Of a stretch of 64,000 nt of DNA, positions 44,590 to 54,820 are shown in pieces. This DNA is from Siphonodentalium dalli (Eukaryota > Mollusca > Scaphopoda > Gadilida > Siphonodentaliidae). The notes beneath the pieces were generated by a model. It saw nothing but the letters and a program-made list of their open reading frames with translations, was not told the DNA's origin and searched no databases. Position numbers and translations under genes: made by a program. Numbering within the stretch: the stretch's first letter is position 1; the number at the start of each line of letters is the position of its first letter. Location: contig CP136063.1 of NCBI GenBank assembly GCA_032622095.1, forward strand, positions 11,569,814 through 11,633,813. Reading direction: 5' to 3'.

Positions 44590-45265
44590 ACAACGTTGGC
44601 CCAACGTTGCACCAACGTCGTATTCTTAGTGGAATTCACCGTTGATTCGACGTCGTTTCAACGTCGGGTGCCCGACGGTGCACCAAGTCGGCTCGACGTC
44701 GAACCACCGTCGAGTCGACGACGGGATCCGACGTCAAGCCGACGCCGAGCCAGCGGCAACAGCCATAGTTGGCCCAACGTTGGATTCCAACGTTGATAGA
44801 AATGACGTTGGCCCAACGTTGGCCCAACGTGGTATTATTAGTGGAATTCACCGTTGGTTCGACGTCGTTTCAACGTCGGGTGCCCGACGGCGCACCACCG
44901 TCGGATCGACGTCGAACCACCGTCGAGTCGACGACGGGATCCGACGTCGAGCCGACGCCGAGCCAGCGGCAACAGCCATAGTTGGCCCAACGTTGGATTC
45001 CAACGTTGATAGAAATGACGTTGGCCCAACGTTGGCCCAACGTCGTATTATTAGTGGAATTCACCGTTGGTTCGACGTCGTTTCAACGTCGGTGCCCGAC
45101 GGCACACCAACGTCGGCTCGACGTCGAACCACCATCGAGTCGACGACGGGATCCGACGTCGAGCCGACGCCGAGCCAGCGGCAACAGCCATAGTTGGGCC
45201 AACGTTGGACTCCAACGTTGGCCCAACGATAGAAATGACGTTGGCCCAACGTTGGCCCAACGTGG
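44590..45265. repeat. Right subterminal array, three 213-bp units
   Basis: Units beginning near 44630, 44845 and 45055 share GTGGAATTCACCGTTG, TTCAACGTCGG, GTCGAGTCGACGACGGGATC and GCCAGCGGCAACAGCC, with GTTGGCCCAACGTTGG palindromes between. It is open in several frames on both strands because of the repeat's composition; these are not taken as genes. Confidence 0.85.
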
Positions 45266-45281
45266 GTGTGCTATCTGGGAC

Positions 45282-45679
45282 ATTACATTGATTCTTTAAT
45301 AGTTTTTAGATAATGGGTAATTTATACTATGATCATAGAATGACTAGCATGGTACCAGTTAGTCACTATGCCTAATTGGTATCAAGTTCAGTCAAGATGA
45401 CTAAGTTGAGATATTATCCTAGTCAAAGTGACTAAGTTTAGATAGTATCCTAAACTATGTATTATAGCATTGTTCTATTCTGCGTGCCACTGCGTTCGAC
45501 CAGTTTTTTAAGCGCCTGTTTTGAGATAGAAACATTTTTTTTTTTAATTGCCGTCTATTATCCGACGGTTTCTTAACTTAACTGTATCGATCATATTTTC
45601 GATAAATTTAACTCTTACATGATATTTTCTGTTAGTTTAATCAGGCTAAGTCTAGTGCTCATTGGATCTTCTACGGAAA
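45282..45679 (+). promoter_or_regulatory. Upstream region of the zinc-finger gene (duplicated at 57.7 kb)
   Basis: Shared with 57710-58340, including the triplicated word AAGTGACTAAG / AAGATGACTAAG and the stretch ATTGTTCTATTCTGCG. B2 has about 190 bp more between TCCTA and AACTATG. No clear TATA box. It probably holds the promoter or 5' UTR, since conservation continues straight into the coding start. Confidence 0.4.
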
Positions 45680-47287
45680 ATGTGCAGTAAAATCATGTAC
45701 GGGGAGGTGAAGCCACCAACAACGGAGATAGGAGATGATAAGCACACACCGGCAAATACGTCACACACATGCGTTGATTCGTTGAGCAGTTTGCCCAATA
45801 AAGACATTCGTTCATATCAGTGCGATATATGCTGGAAAACATGCAGCACAACTAAAGATGTGCTGGTACATAGGAGAATACACACTGGTGATCGCCCGTA
45901 TCAATGTGATGTGTGTGAGAAGTCATTTACTCAGTCGGGCGACCTGACGAAACATGAGATGGTACACACAGGGGAACGCCCGTATCAATGTGATGTGCGC
46001 AACAAATCATTTATTCAGTCGAGTCACCTGACTGGGCATAAGAGTATCCACACGGGTAAACGCCCATATCAATGTGATATGTGCGAGAAATATTTTACTC
46101 AGCCAGTTACCCTGACGAGACATAAGCGGATCCACGCGGGTGATCGCCCGTATCAATGTGATATGTGTGATAAATCATTTACTCAGCCGAGTACCCTGAC
46201 GAGGCATAAGCGGATTCACACAGGTTATCGCCCGTATCAATGTGATGTGTGCGAGAAGTTATTCACTCAGTCGACTCACCTGACTCAACATAAGAGGATC
46301 CACACGGGGGATCGCCCGTATCAATGTGATTTATGCAAGAAATCATTTACTCGGTCCAGTGACCTGACGAGACATAAGATTGTCCACACAGGAGATCGCC
46401 CGTATCAATGTGATGTGTGCGAGAAATCATTTACTCACTCGGGTACCCTGACGAGACATAAGATGGTCCACGCGGGGGATCGCCCGTATGAATGTGATGT
46501 ATGTGAGAAATCATTTATTCAGTCGAGTCACCTCACCGAACATAAGTCATTTACTGTGTCGAGTTACCTGACTCAACATAAGAGGATTCACACAGGAGAC
46601 AGCCCGTATCAATGTGATGTGTGCAACAAATCATTTACCCAGTCGAGTCACCTGACCAGGCATAAGACGATCCACACGGGGGATCGCCTATATCAATGTG
46701 ATTTGTGCGAGAAATCATTCACTCGGTCCAGTGACTTGGTGAATCATAAGAGGATTCACACTGGGGATCGCCCGTATCGATGTGATGTGTGCAATAAGTC
46801 ATTTACTGTGTCGAGTTACCTGACTCAACATATTAAGAGGATTCACACAGGCGACAACCCGTATCAATGTGATGTGTGCGATAAATCATTTGCTCAGTCA
46901 AGTAGCCTGAGCAGGCATAATAGGATTCACACAGGGGACAACCGGTATCAATGTGATGTGTGCAACAAATCATTTACCCAGTCGAGTCACCTGACCAGGC
47001 ATAAGACGATACACACGGGGGATCGCCTATATCAATGTGATTTGTGCGAGAAATCATTCAATCGGTCCAGTGACTTGGTGAATCATAAGAGGATTCACAC
47101 TGGGGATCGCCCGTATCGATGTGATGTGTGCGATAAGTCATTTACTGTGTCGAGTTACCTGACTCAACATATTAAGAGGATTCACACAGGAGACAACCCG
47201 TATCAATGTGATGTGTGCGAGAAATCATTTACTCAGTCAAGTAGCCTGACCAGGCATAAGAGGAATCACACAGGAGATAGCCTGTAG
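45680..47287 (+). CDS. C2H2 zinc-finger protein, about 17 tandem fingers
   Basis: ATG 45680 (MCSKIMYGEVKP) gives 535 codons. A non-finger N-terminus of about 50 residues precedes 28-residue fingers joined by TGDRPYQ linkers. Most units fit C-x2-C-x12-H-x3-H. The third has Cys to Arg (CDVRNK), two have an extra residue before the last His (HIKRIH), and the ninth is a fusion of two finger halves. A four-finger block (helices QSSHLTR, RSSDLVN, VSSYLTQ, QSSSLTR) is repeated almost exactly, with a further copy after the stop. No effector domain. It presumably binds DNA in the nucleus; targets unknown. The TAG at 47285-47287 arose by TATCAA to TAGCAA in the PYQ codons; finger sequence continues in the same frame beyond it, so the protein was once longer. 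Confidence 0.85.
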   Translation: MCSKIMYGEVKPPTTEIGDDKHTPANTSHTCVDSLSSLPNKDIRSYQCDICWKTCSTTKDVLVHRRIHTGDRPYQCDVCEKSFTQSGDLTKHEMVHTGERPYQCDVRNKSFIQSSHLTGHKSIHTGKRPYQCDMCEKYFTQPVTLTRHKRIHAGDRPYQCDMCDKSFTQPSTLTRHKRIHTGYRPYQCDVCEKLFTQSTHLTQHKRIHTGDRPYQCDLCKKSFTRSSDLTRHKIVHTGDRPYQCDVCEKSFTHSGTLTRHKMVHAGDRPYECDVCEKSFIQSSHLTEHKSFTVSSYLTQHKRIHTGDSPYQCDVCNKSFTQSSHLTRHKTIHTGDRLYQCDLCEKSFTRSSDLVNHKRIHTGDRPYRCDVCNKSFTVSSYLTQHIKRIHTGDNPYQCDVCDKSFAQSSSLSRHNRIHTGDNRYQCDVCNKSFTQSSHLTRHKTIHTGDRLYQCDLCEKSFNRSSDLVNHKRIHTGDRPYRCDVCDKSFTVSSYLTQHIKRIHTGDNPYQCDVCEKSFTQSSSLTRHKRNHTGDSL

Positions 47288-49440
47288 CAATGTGATTTGT
47301 GCAACAAATCCTTTACCCAGTCGGGTCACCTGACCAGGCATAAGAGGATCCACACGGAGTATTACCTATATCAATGTGATTTGTGCGAGAAATCATTCAC
47401 TCGGTCCAGTGACTTGGTGAATCATAAGAGGATTCACACTGGGGATCGCCCGTATCGATGTGATGTGTGCGATAAGTCATTTACTGTGTCGAGTTACCTG
47501 ACTCAACATAAGAGGATTCACACAGGAGACAACCCGTATCAATGTGATGTGTGCGAGAAATCATTTACTCAGTCAAGTAGCCTGACCAGGCATAAGAGGA
47601 ATATACACAGGAGACAGCATGTAGCAATGTGATTTGTGCAACAAATCATTTACCCAGCCGAGTCACCTGACTGGGCATTGGAGGATCCACACATCAATGT
47701 GATTTGTGCGGGGGATCGCCCGTATCAATGTGATTTGTGCGAGAAATCATTCACTCGGTCCAGTGACTTGGTGAATCATAAGAGGATTCACACTGGGGAT
47801 CGCCCGTATCAATGCGATGTGTGCGATAAGTCATTTACTGTACCGATTCACCTGATTCAATATAAGATCATTCACACAGGAGACAACCCGTATCGATGTG
47901 ATGTGTGCAACAAATCATTTACACAGTCGAGTCACCTGATTGGGCATAAGAAGATTCACACACGAGACAGCCCGTAGCAATGTGATTTGTGCAACAAATC
48001 ATTTACCCAGTCGAGTCACCTGATTGGGCATAATAGGATCCACACGGGGGGTCGCCTATATCAATGTGATTTGTGGGAGAAATCATTTACTCGGTCCAGT
48101 GACTTGGTGAATCATAAGATGATCCACATTGGTGATAGCCCGTGATGTGTGCGATAAGTCATTTACTGTGCCGAGTCACCCGACTCAACATAAGAGGATT
48201 CACACAAGATACAGCCCGTATCAATGTGATGTGTGCAACAACTCATTTACTCAGTCGAGTCACCTGACTGGGCATAAGAGGATTCACACAGGAGACAACT
48301 CGTATCAATGTGATGTGTGCAACAACTCATTTACTCAGTCGAGTCACCTGACTGGGCATAAGAGGATTCACACAGGAGACAACTCGTATCAATGTGATGT
48401 GTGCAACAAATCATTTACACAGTCGAGTCACCTGATTGGGCATAAGAAGATTCACACACGAGACAGCCCGTAGCAATGTGATTTGTGCAACAAATCATTT
48501 ACCCAGTCGAGTCACCTGATTGGGCATAATAGGATCCACACGGGGGGTCGCCTATATCAATGTGATTTGTGGGAGAAATCATTTACTCGGTCCAGTGACT
48601 TGGTGAATCATAAGATGATCCACATTGGTGATAGCCCGTGATGTGTGCGATAAGTCATTTACTGTGCCGAGTCACCCGACTCAACATAAGAGGATTCACA
48701 CAAGATACAGCCCGTATCAATGTGATGTGTGCAACAACTCATTTACTCAGTCGAGTCACCTGACTGGGCATAAGAGGATTCACACAGGAGACAACTCGTA
48801 TCAATGTGATGTGTGCAACAACTCATTTACTCAGTCGAGTCACCTGACTGGGCATAAGAGGATTCACACAGGAGACAACTCGTATCAATGTGATGTGTGC
48901 AACAAATCATTTACTCAGTCGAGTCACCTGACTGGGCACAAGAGGATCAACACGGGGGTCGCCTATATCATTGTGATATGTGCGAGAAAATATTTACTCG
49001 GTCCAGTGACCTGACGAGACATAAGATGGTCCACACAGGAGATCGCCCGTGTCAATGTGATGTGTGAAACAAATACTTTATCCAGTCGAGTCACCTGATC
49101 GTACATAAGCGTATCCACACGTGTAACCGCCCATATCAATGTGATGTGTGCGATAAATCATTTACTCCGCCGGGTACCCTGACGAGACATAAGAGGATCC
49201 ACGCGGGTGATCGCCCGTATCAATGTGATGTATGCGATAAATCATTTACTCAGCCGGGTACCCAGACGAGACATAAGATGGTCTACACAGGAGATCGCCC
49301 GTATTAATGTGATGTGTGCGAGAAATTATTTATTCAGTCGAGTCACCTGATCGGACATAAGGGGATTCACACGGGGGATCGCCTATATATATATCAGTGT
49401 GATGTGTACGTCTACTGTACGAGTAATAATTTACCGAGAT
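47288..49440 (+). pseudogene. Decayed C2H2 finger array downstream of the 535-codon ORF
   Basis: About 24 more finger units with stops and frameshifts. Open pieces lie at 47297-47632, 47636-47977, 48129-48473 and 48625-49014. The same TATCAA-to-TAGCAA stop recurs near 47975 and 48471. A 496-bp block is tandemly duplicated (48129-48473 corresponds to 48625-48969). Beyond 49015 there are further stops and a collapse into unrelated sequence near 49440. Confidence 0.8.
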
Positions 49441-49539
49441 GAAGAACTTGACTGGGGGGGGGGTGGCCCTCATCAATGTGATGTATCCAATAAATCACAA
49501 ATCGCAACACACGGATAGAGTTACGACTTTTCTTCTGTA

Positions 49540-49696
49540 ATAGCACCGACAATTATAATTACTGTATAGGGTAAACTCGTGTCTGATAACACTAACAATT
49601 TTAATTACTGTATGGGGTAAATTCATGGCTAACAACAACAATTATAATTACTGTATACGGTACATTCGTGTCTAATAATACTAACAATTATAATAA
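49540..49696. repeat. Four-unit relative of the 11-kb minisatellite
   Basis: CAACAATTATAATTACTGTAT-type units as at 11140-12065, preceded in both places by GATAGAGTTACGACT. The last unit is interrupted by MITE family M sequence. Confidence 0.7.
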
Positions 49697-50672
49697 CTGT
49701 ATCTCTTTGTAAACATGTAGTATATAGTTACCGGGTTATAGAATATTAGATTTGAATCGATGACTCCTGTCCAGAAATGCTTCTATCCATTAATATTAAT
49801 TTATTTCGAATATTTTCTGGTCGAAAAAGGTGTGTTTGTTCAGCTAACGAACAATAGTGGTTACCGTTAACAGAGACCAGAAATTTTATGTAACAATTTT
49901 GTCACATATAAACGTTAATTATACTTATTAGCGCTTATATCTGTGGAACAAAACAATACAAACAACCAATCTGTGAAGCTCTATATCGCAATATGACATC
50001 ATCAGAATGTTCCGATTTAATATTGATTTTATTTCGAATATCAAAGATGGATTATCTCTTTAAATAACAAATTTTAAATAGTTGCATGGGTATAAAATAA
50101 TAGATATCAACTGAAGACCCCTATCCGGAAAAGTTTCTATCAATTAATATTGATTTTATTTAGAATATTAAATCGGGACAGTCAATGTTACTATTTTTAG
50201 AACTGACCATTCGGATGATACCATATTGCGATATAAAGCACTGGGCTGTTCCTATGACTACGCACCGAAATGCAATGTCCCAGATTGATTGTTTGTATTG
50301 TTTTGTTCCATAGATATAAGCGATAATGAGTATAATAAACGTTTATTTGTGACAAAATTGTACGATAAAATTTCTGGTCTCTGTTAACAGTAACCAATAT
50401 TGTTCGTTAGCTGAACAAACAAACCTCTTTAGACCAGAAAATATTCGAAATAAATTAATATTAATGGATAGAAGCATTTCTGGACAGGAGTCATCGATTC
50501 AAATCTAATATTCTATACCCCGGTAACTATATACTACATGTTTACAAAGAGATAATCCACCTTTAAATCGGGACCGTTAATATTTTAGAACAGACCATTC
50601 GGATGATACCATATTGCGATATAGAGCAATGTCTGATATAGATCAGAGTGAAGTTATGATATCCGACTTGTA
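49697..50672. mobile_element. Nest of MITE family M copies
   Basis: About 49697-50034 is an inverted, incomplete copy. A full plus-strand copy lies at 50045-50562 (left TCAA, right TTAA at 50563-50566). About 50567-50640 is a further internal fragment (ACCATTCGGATGATACC), so the full copy seems to have landed in or next to older ones. No gene. Confidence 0.7.
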
Positions 50673-50947
50673 ATGACAGAAACTTCACACCACAAATTGT
50701 ACCATACAGAATCTTGTGATTCTCCATCTGGAGATGCACAGGCTTCTGAATGTCCTATAGTTAGCCGTGAACAAAATAGAGATACTCATTCAGAATCTGG
50801 ACTTCTAGATGATTCTGAGCATTTACTGTTGGATAACTCTGATTCTGTGAAGCAGGTTAGCTTTTCTGGGAAAGGGGGGGGGGAATTGATATTGACAATT
50901 TTGTATTAAAGCCTTTCAATTGTGTATTTGCCAGAGCTTGTGTAAAT
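50673..50947 (+). pseudogene. Gypsy B copy B2: region before the protease
   Basis: A Ser/Asp-rich frame (50673-50909) with no recognised domain precedes the protease, interrupted by a poly-G run near 50873-50882. It may be a gag C-terminal remnant; no CCHC knuckle is visible. Confidence 0.4.
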
Positions 50948-51660
50948 ATGTTCTATTTTAATATACTTTGTGACACAGGATCTCCTCTGTCGATAATAGC
51001 TGAAAGTGTGTTCAATAAATTTGAATCAGACTGTAGTTCTTTGCAACAAGAAAATGTAACTTTAACCGCTGTAGATGGAACTGAATTAAAGGTTAAAGGG
51101 TCAACATTTATTAGTATAACCTTGGTGCATATCAGTTTAGCCATCAATTCTTAATAGCTGATTTACCAAATCATTCTGGTATATTGGGAATTTATTTTAT
51201 GGAATCCCATAAACTGTGTGTTAATATACCAAAACATAAACTGGAATCTAATGAAAAATCAATCAATTTGTATTCAGAACAATCTTATACCAATGTAAAC
51301 TTTCAGTTGACACAAACAGAAGTTGTTCAACCCTATGCTGAAATGTTTATACAGGGAATCATAAGTAGGCCTTTGGGATCCAAAGATGCTGTTATTGAGT
51401 CCTCAACGTTTATCACAAATAAGGGTGTTCTATTGGCAAAAACTGTTGTCAACACTTCTCAAGAAAATGTTACAATATCAGCCATTAATATGAACAGAAA
51501 ACCAGTTACTTTGAAATCGGGAGATCATATTGGGAACATCTATGTTGTAGATCATGTCTTTGGAATGAACGATCAAATGACACATGGGAGTAATGATAAT
51601 TTACCTGAGCATTTACAATCCTTGGTAGATAAAGTCTCTTTGGAGTTATCATCAAATTAG
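50948..51660 (+). pseudogene. Gypsy B copy B2: aspartic protease and linker, broken
   Basis: The retropepsin active-site motif CDTGSPLSII is near 50970, and the frame runs to TAA 51152-51154. The linker to RT continues in 51184-51660 and stops at TAG 51658-51660 just before RT. The gag region upstream is largely absent. Confidence 0.7.
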
Positions 51661-51681
51661 CGGCAACAGCTTTCTGAACTT

Positions 51682-52392
51682 TTGTGCCCATATACAGATA
51701 TTTGTGTTGGGCCTGACAGACAAGTGGGTCTGACTCATTTGGCTACACAAAAGATCGATACTGGCAACAACAAACCACATAAGATACCTTTACGACGGGT
51801 ACCGTATTCTCAAATGCATATTGTTGATTCAGAAATAGATAAAATGTTGGAAAACGATATTATAGAACCATGTAGTGGTGCATGGTCATCTATCTGTATC
51901 GTTCTTAAATCTTATGGTTCTCCGAGGTTTTGTGTTGACTTTCGTCAGGTCAATGCCAAAGTTCACAAAGATGCATATCCACTCTCTCGGATAGATGAAA
52001 CGTTAGACAATCTGTCTGGGCAAACATGGTTTTGTACTTTGGATTTGGCCTCTGGTTATTGGCAGACTCCGGTAGATGAGGGGGTCGAGATAAAACTGCA
52101 TAGAGGTTTATTTCGCTTCAAAGTTATGCCTTTTGGGCTATCAAATGGGTATGCGACGTTTGAGCGCCTCATGGAGAAGGTTCTTTATCAGCTACAATGG
52201 CAAAAGTGTCTTTGCTACATAGATGACGTAATTGTGTTTGGTAAAAGTTTTGGAGAAACTTTGAGTAATTTATCATTGGTTTTTGAAAGATTTCGAGATG
52301 CAGATTTAAAATTGAAACCATCAAATTGCCATCTATTACATCAGGAAATAACTTTTCTTGGTCATGTTGTATCTGGAAATGGAATAAAGTGA
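51682..52392 (+). pseudogene. Gypsy B copy B2: reverse transcriptase
   Basis: The RT palm is well preserved: FCVDFRQVNA, TLDLASGYWQT, MPFGLSNGYATFERLM and CYIDDVIVFG (YIDD near 52220). The frame ends at TGA 52390-52392, where B1 has one extra codon-shifting stretch (GTAAAGTGTGATTTTC versus ATAAAGTGATTTTC). This region is missing from B1, so together the two copies cover most of pol. Confidence 0.88.
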
Positions 52393-52984
52393 TTTTCAAA
52401 AACTGAAGCCGTTCAAAATTGGCCAGTTCCACAAACTCGGAAACATGTCAGAAGTTTTCTAGGTCTAGCTGGGTACTACTGTCGTTTTATTCAAGGATTT
52501 TCTGAAATTGCTGCTCCTCTCACTAATTTAACTAGAAAGAAAGTAAAGTTTAGTTGGGGTGCCTATTGCCAATTTGCATTTGAACAGTTGAAGATTTGCC
52601 TATTATTAGTGTTAGTTCTGCCAGATTGTGAGAGTCAATTTATGGTCGTTACAGATGCTAGCCTGTCAAGTATTGGAGCTGTGTTATCTCAAACTCATGA
52701 TAAAGAAGAAAAAGTTGTGGCATATGCAAGACGAAAGTTGAATCATTCACAAAGTCAGTACTGTACAACTAAACGAGAGTTGTTAGCAATTTTTACCTTT
52801 ATTAGGCATTTCCGTCGATATCTGTACGGTAGAAGATTCATTTTGAGAACTGATCATGCTTCATTGGTGTGGCTTCGGAAGCTGATGGTTTATTGGGTAG
52901 ATGGTTAAGTGAACTTGACACTTATGATTTCGAAATCAAACATCGTCCAGGTTCAAAGCATTCTAATGCTGATGCTATGTCAAT
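52393..52984 (+). pseudogene. Gypsy B copy B2: RT thumb and RNase H, frameshifted
   Basis: GYYCRFIQGF, TDASLSSIGAVLSQ, TKRELLAI and RTDHASLVWL are visible; unlike B1 the Asp in RTDHASL is kept. A 6-bp loss relative to B1 lies near 52605. TAA at 52906-52908 ends the frame within the domain. Confidence 0.75.
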
Positions 52985-53349
52985 ATGTCAAGGCTACCTA
53001 AAAAATGTTGCAAGAAGATTAGTTGTCCTAGTTGTGTAGGGGATTTTGAGTTGTTTAGGGGCACCAGTTGTGAAACTCCAGTGGGTGACTCGGAACCCAG
53101 TGATTGTAAGCAGTCCAAAATGGTTTCGACCTACCTGGTTTCTACCGCTGTCGTGTCAAGGCCAGATGCAGTTGTGGGCGCATCTGGTGAGTCTGATGCT
53201 GCGGGGTCTATTCAGGAGGATGAGATCTCTGGTGAGTGTAACCACTCTCGGGGGGATTTTATCAGTCCAGACTCACAAAGTTCCCAGACTAGTTGTAATT
53301 GGATAGAAGATTGGTCCAATGCTGAGTTAGTTGAGTTACAGGGGGGAAA
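52985..53349 (+). pseudogene. Gypsy B copy B2: RNase H-integrase linker
   Basis: Same hydrophilic linker as 34090-34415, cut by the Helitron at 53350. Confidence 0.55.
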
Positions 53350-54302
53350 TCTATTATATATTTTGGAAGATATGTGTGTTTGTGTGTGTGTGTGTGTGTT
53401 CGCGATGGACTCGAACACGGCTGGACCGATTTCGACCAAACTTGGTACGGACACGTAATTCGACCCGGGAACGAACATGGGCCTATTGATTTTCAGATCC
53501 GAGGTCAACTTTTCACGTGCCGAGGTCAAATCTGTTTTTACGCTGTGTTACGGGACTTTCATTTGAGTTCGGTGCTTACAAATCGATTCGAAACAGCGCG
53601 AATAATAAAATTCCAGTCATAATAATGACACTGTGAGAATCTTTCGTGTTTCCTCTTTCCAACGATATATAATGCGTATGTATCCGTTTTAGTTATCTGC
53701 CTCAATTATCAAGAAGAAGTGGTACTATCTTCCATCAGGATAAAAACAATGCGTAACTTCTATGACGTCGTTAGAGGTCATAACGTTAGATCACGTTAAC
53801 GCTTAACCGGCCGATGCATTTGACTGTTTCAGACGTCTTGGCGATATCTCGGACACCGATGGTAATTTATCTTTACGTTGAAACTTGATAATTAATGAGC
53901 GTGTGTATATGGGGCGCGTTTATATACTTGAGTGGAAATCAAATCGGGTTAAACTGGCGGATTTTTACGGACGAAATTTGATGCATAGGGTATCTCGGTA
54001 TCCGCTGGGCCGATTTCCCGGTATCCGCTGGGCCGATTTCCACCATTTTTTGGGTGTTGGTGTTTGACCCCACCTGACCTTGACCTTCAAAATGAATATT
54101 CAAGGTCAAAGCCCGGACGAAGTCGGGTCACCTTCTACAAGGTCAAATCGGGTAAAACCGGATGGATTTCGACGGGTACTTTTGTCGGGTACTTTTGTTC
54201 GGGCAGTGTTTTGGACGGGTCAAATCGTGACCCCACTTGACCTTGGCCTTCAAAATAGACAATTCAAGGTCAAAGCCCGGACGAAGTCGGGTCACCTTCT
54301 AG
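53350..54302 (+). mobile_element. Non-autonomous Helitron (953 bp)
   Basis: Starts TCTATTATATATTTTGG and ends CTTCTAG, between host A and T; the paralogous B1 site at 34415/34416 is uninterrupted (GGGGGAAATAAGG). These are Helitron hallmarks: 5' TC, 3' CTRR, A|T target, no duplication. A short hairpin (CCCGGACGAAGTCGGG, one bulge) lies 8 bp before CTAG. A second copy of the 3'-terminal text, hairpin included, lies at about 54108-54140 but reads CTACAA in place of CTAG. A (TG)n tract is near 53376-53399. No Rep/helicase ORF. Confidence 0.9.
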
Positions 54303-54820
54303 TAAGGATATCAATTGGGTTGTTGAAACTAGGGGAAAATCTTTAGAGCGACCTAGTAAGCAGGAAATAGAGAAGCTAGGTTTTGAAGTAGGACCTCTTT
54401 GGACTCAGTGGGATTCAGTAACCGTGGAAAATGGGTTGTTATTCAAAAATATTGAATTAAATAAAAGGGAATCCGCCCGAAGCAAAGAAAAAGTTGGGCC
54501 TTGGTTGGGTAGGGCCAGTTAAATAGTTTCAAAACTGTCAGAATATAATTGTTCGATGCAGAAAACTCCAGATTCTGATTCAAAACTAATTCATATTGAT
54601 CTTGTAAAGCCTTATTTGGTCATACTATTCCTGAGGCCTTGGCCAGTGTTCCTTGTGGGAGTTTAGAATTTTCGGACGAAGTGGGTTGGGAAATTGTGGA
54701 ATGCCCGGAAGATTTGGAATCATCATTTGAGGTGTCCCATATTAAGCAAACGCGAAGCAGAAGATTTGTGAAACCAAGACATGTTTATTCACCTTCTTAA
54801 ATTAAAACTTGCAGGTTAAA
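54303..54820 (+). pseudogene. Gypsy B copy B2: integrase remnant after deletion
   Basis: Follows B1 34416-34585, then jumps at about 54471 to sequence matching B1 from about 35506, so about 920 bp containing both the HHCC domain and the DDE core are missing. The remaining text is the integrase C-terminus and the segment before the third ORF. Confidence 0.75.

Larger units (their letters stand above)
37957..45279. mobile_element. 7,323-bp DNA element with perfect 14-bp TIRs and subterminal palindrome arrays
   Basis: The ends are CCCAGATAGCACAC at 37957-37970 and its complement at 45266-45279. AC flanks both sides (37955-37956, 45280-45281), and the paralogous locus at 57701-57715 reads GGACGGTACATTACATTG with a single AC: an empty site with a 2-bp duplication. 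Subterminal arrays (70-bp units on the left, 213-bp units on the right) are packed with GTTGGCCCAACGT palindromes. No transposase ORF is recognisable inside; one exon-like ORF with a splice donor is at 38733. The 2-bp duplication and subterminal repeats recall CACTA/EnSpm elements, but the terminal bases are not CACTA and I leave the superfamily open. Confidence 0.85.

Noticed and set aside
44636-45299. Several overlapping ORFs of 60-183 codons on both strands
   Set aside because: They lie wholly in the 213-bp right subterminal array and are open only because of repeat composition; the Arg-rich translations in all frames show no domain.
53374-53622. ORF starting in a TG-rich tract
   Set aside because: It lies in the Helitron's simple repeat and has no Rep or helicase motif.
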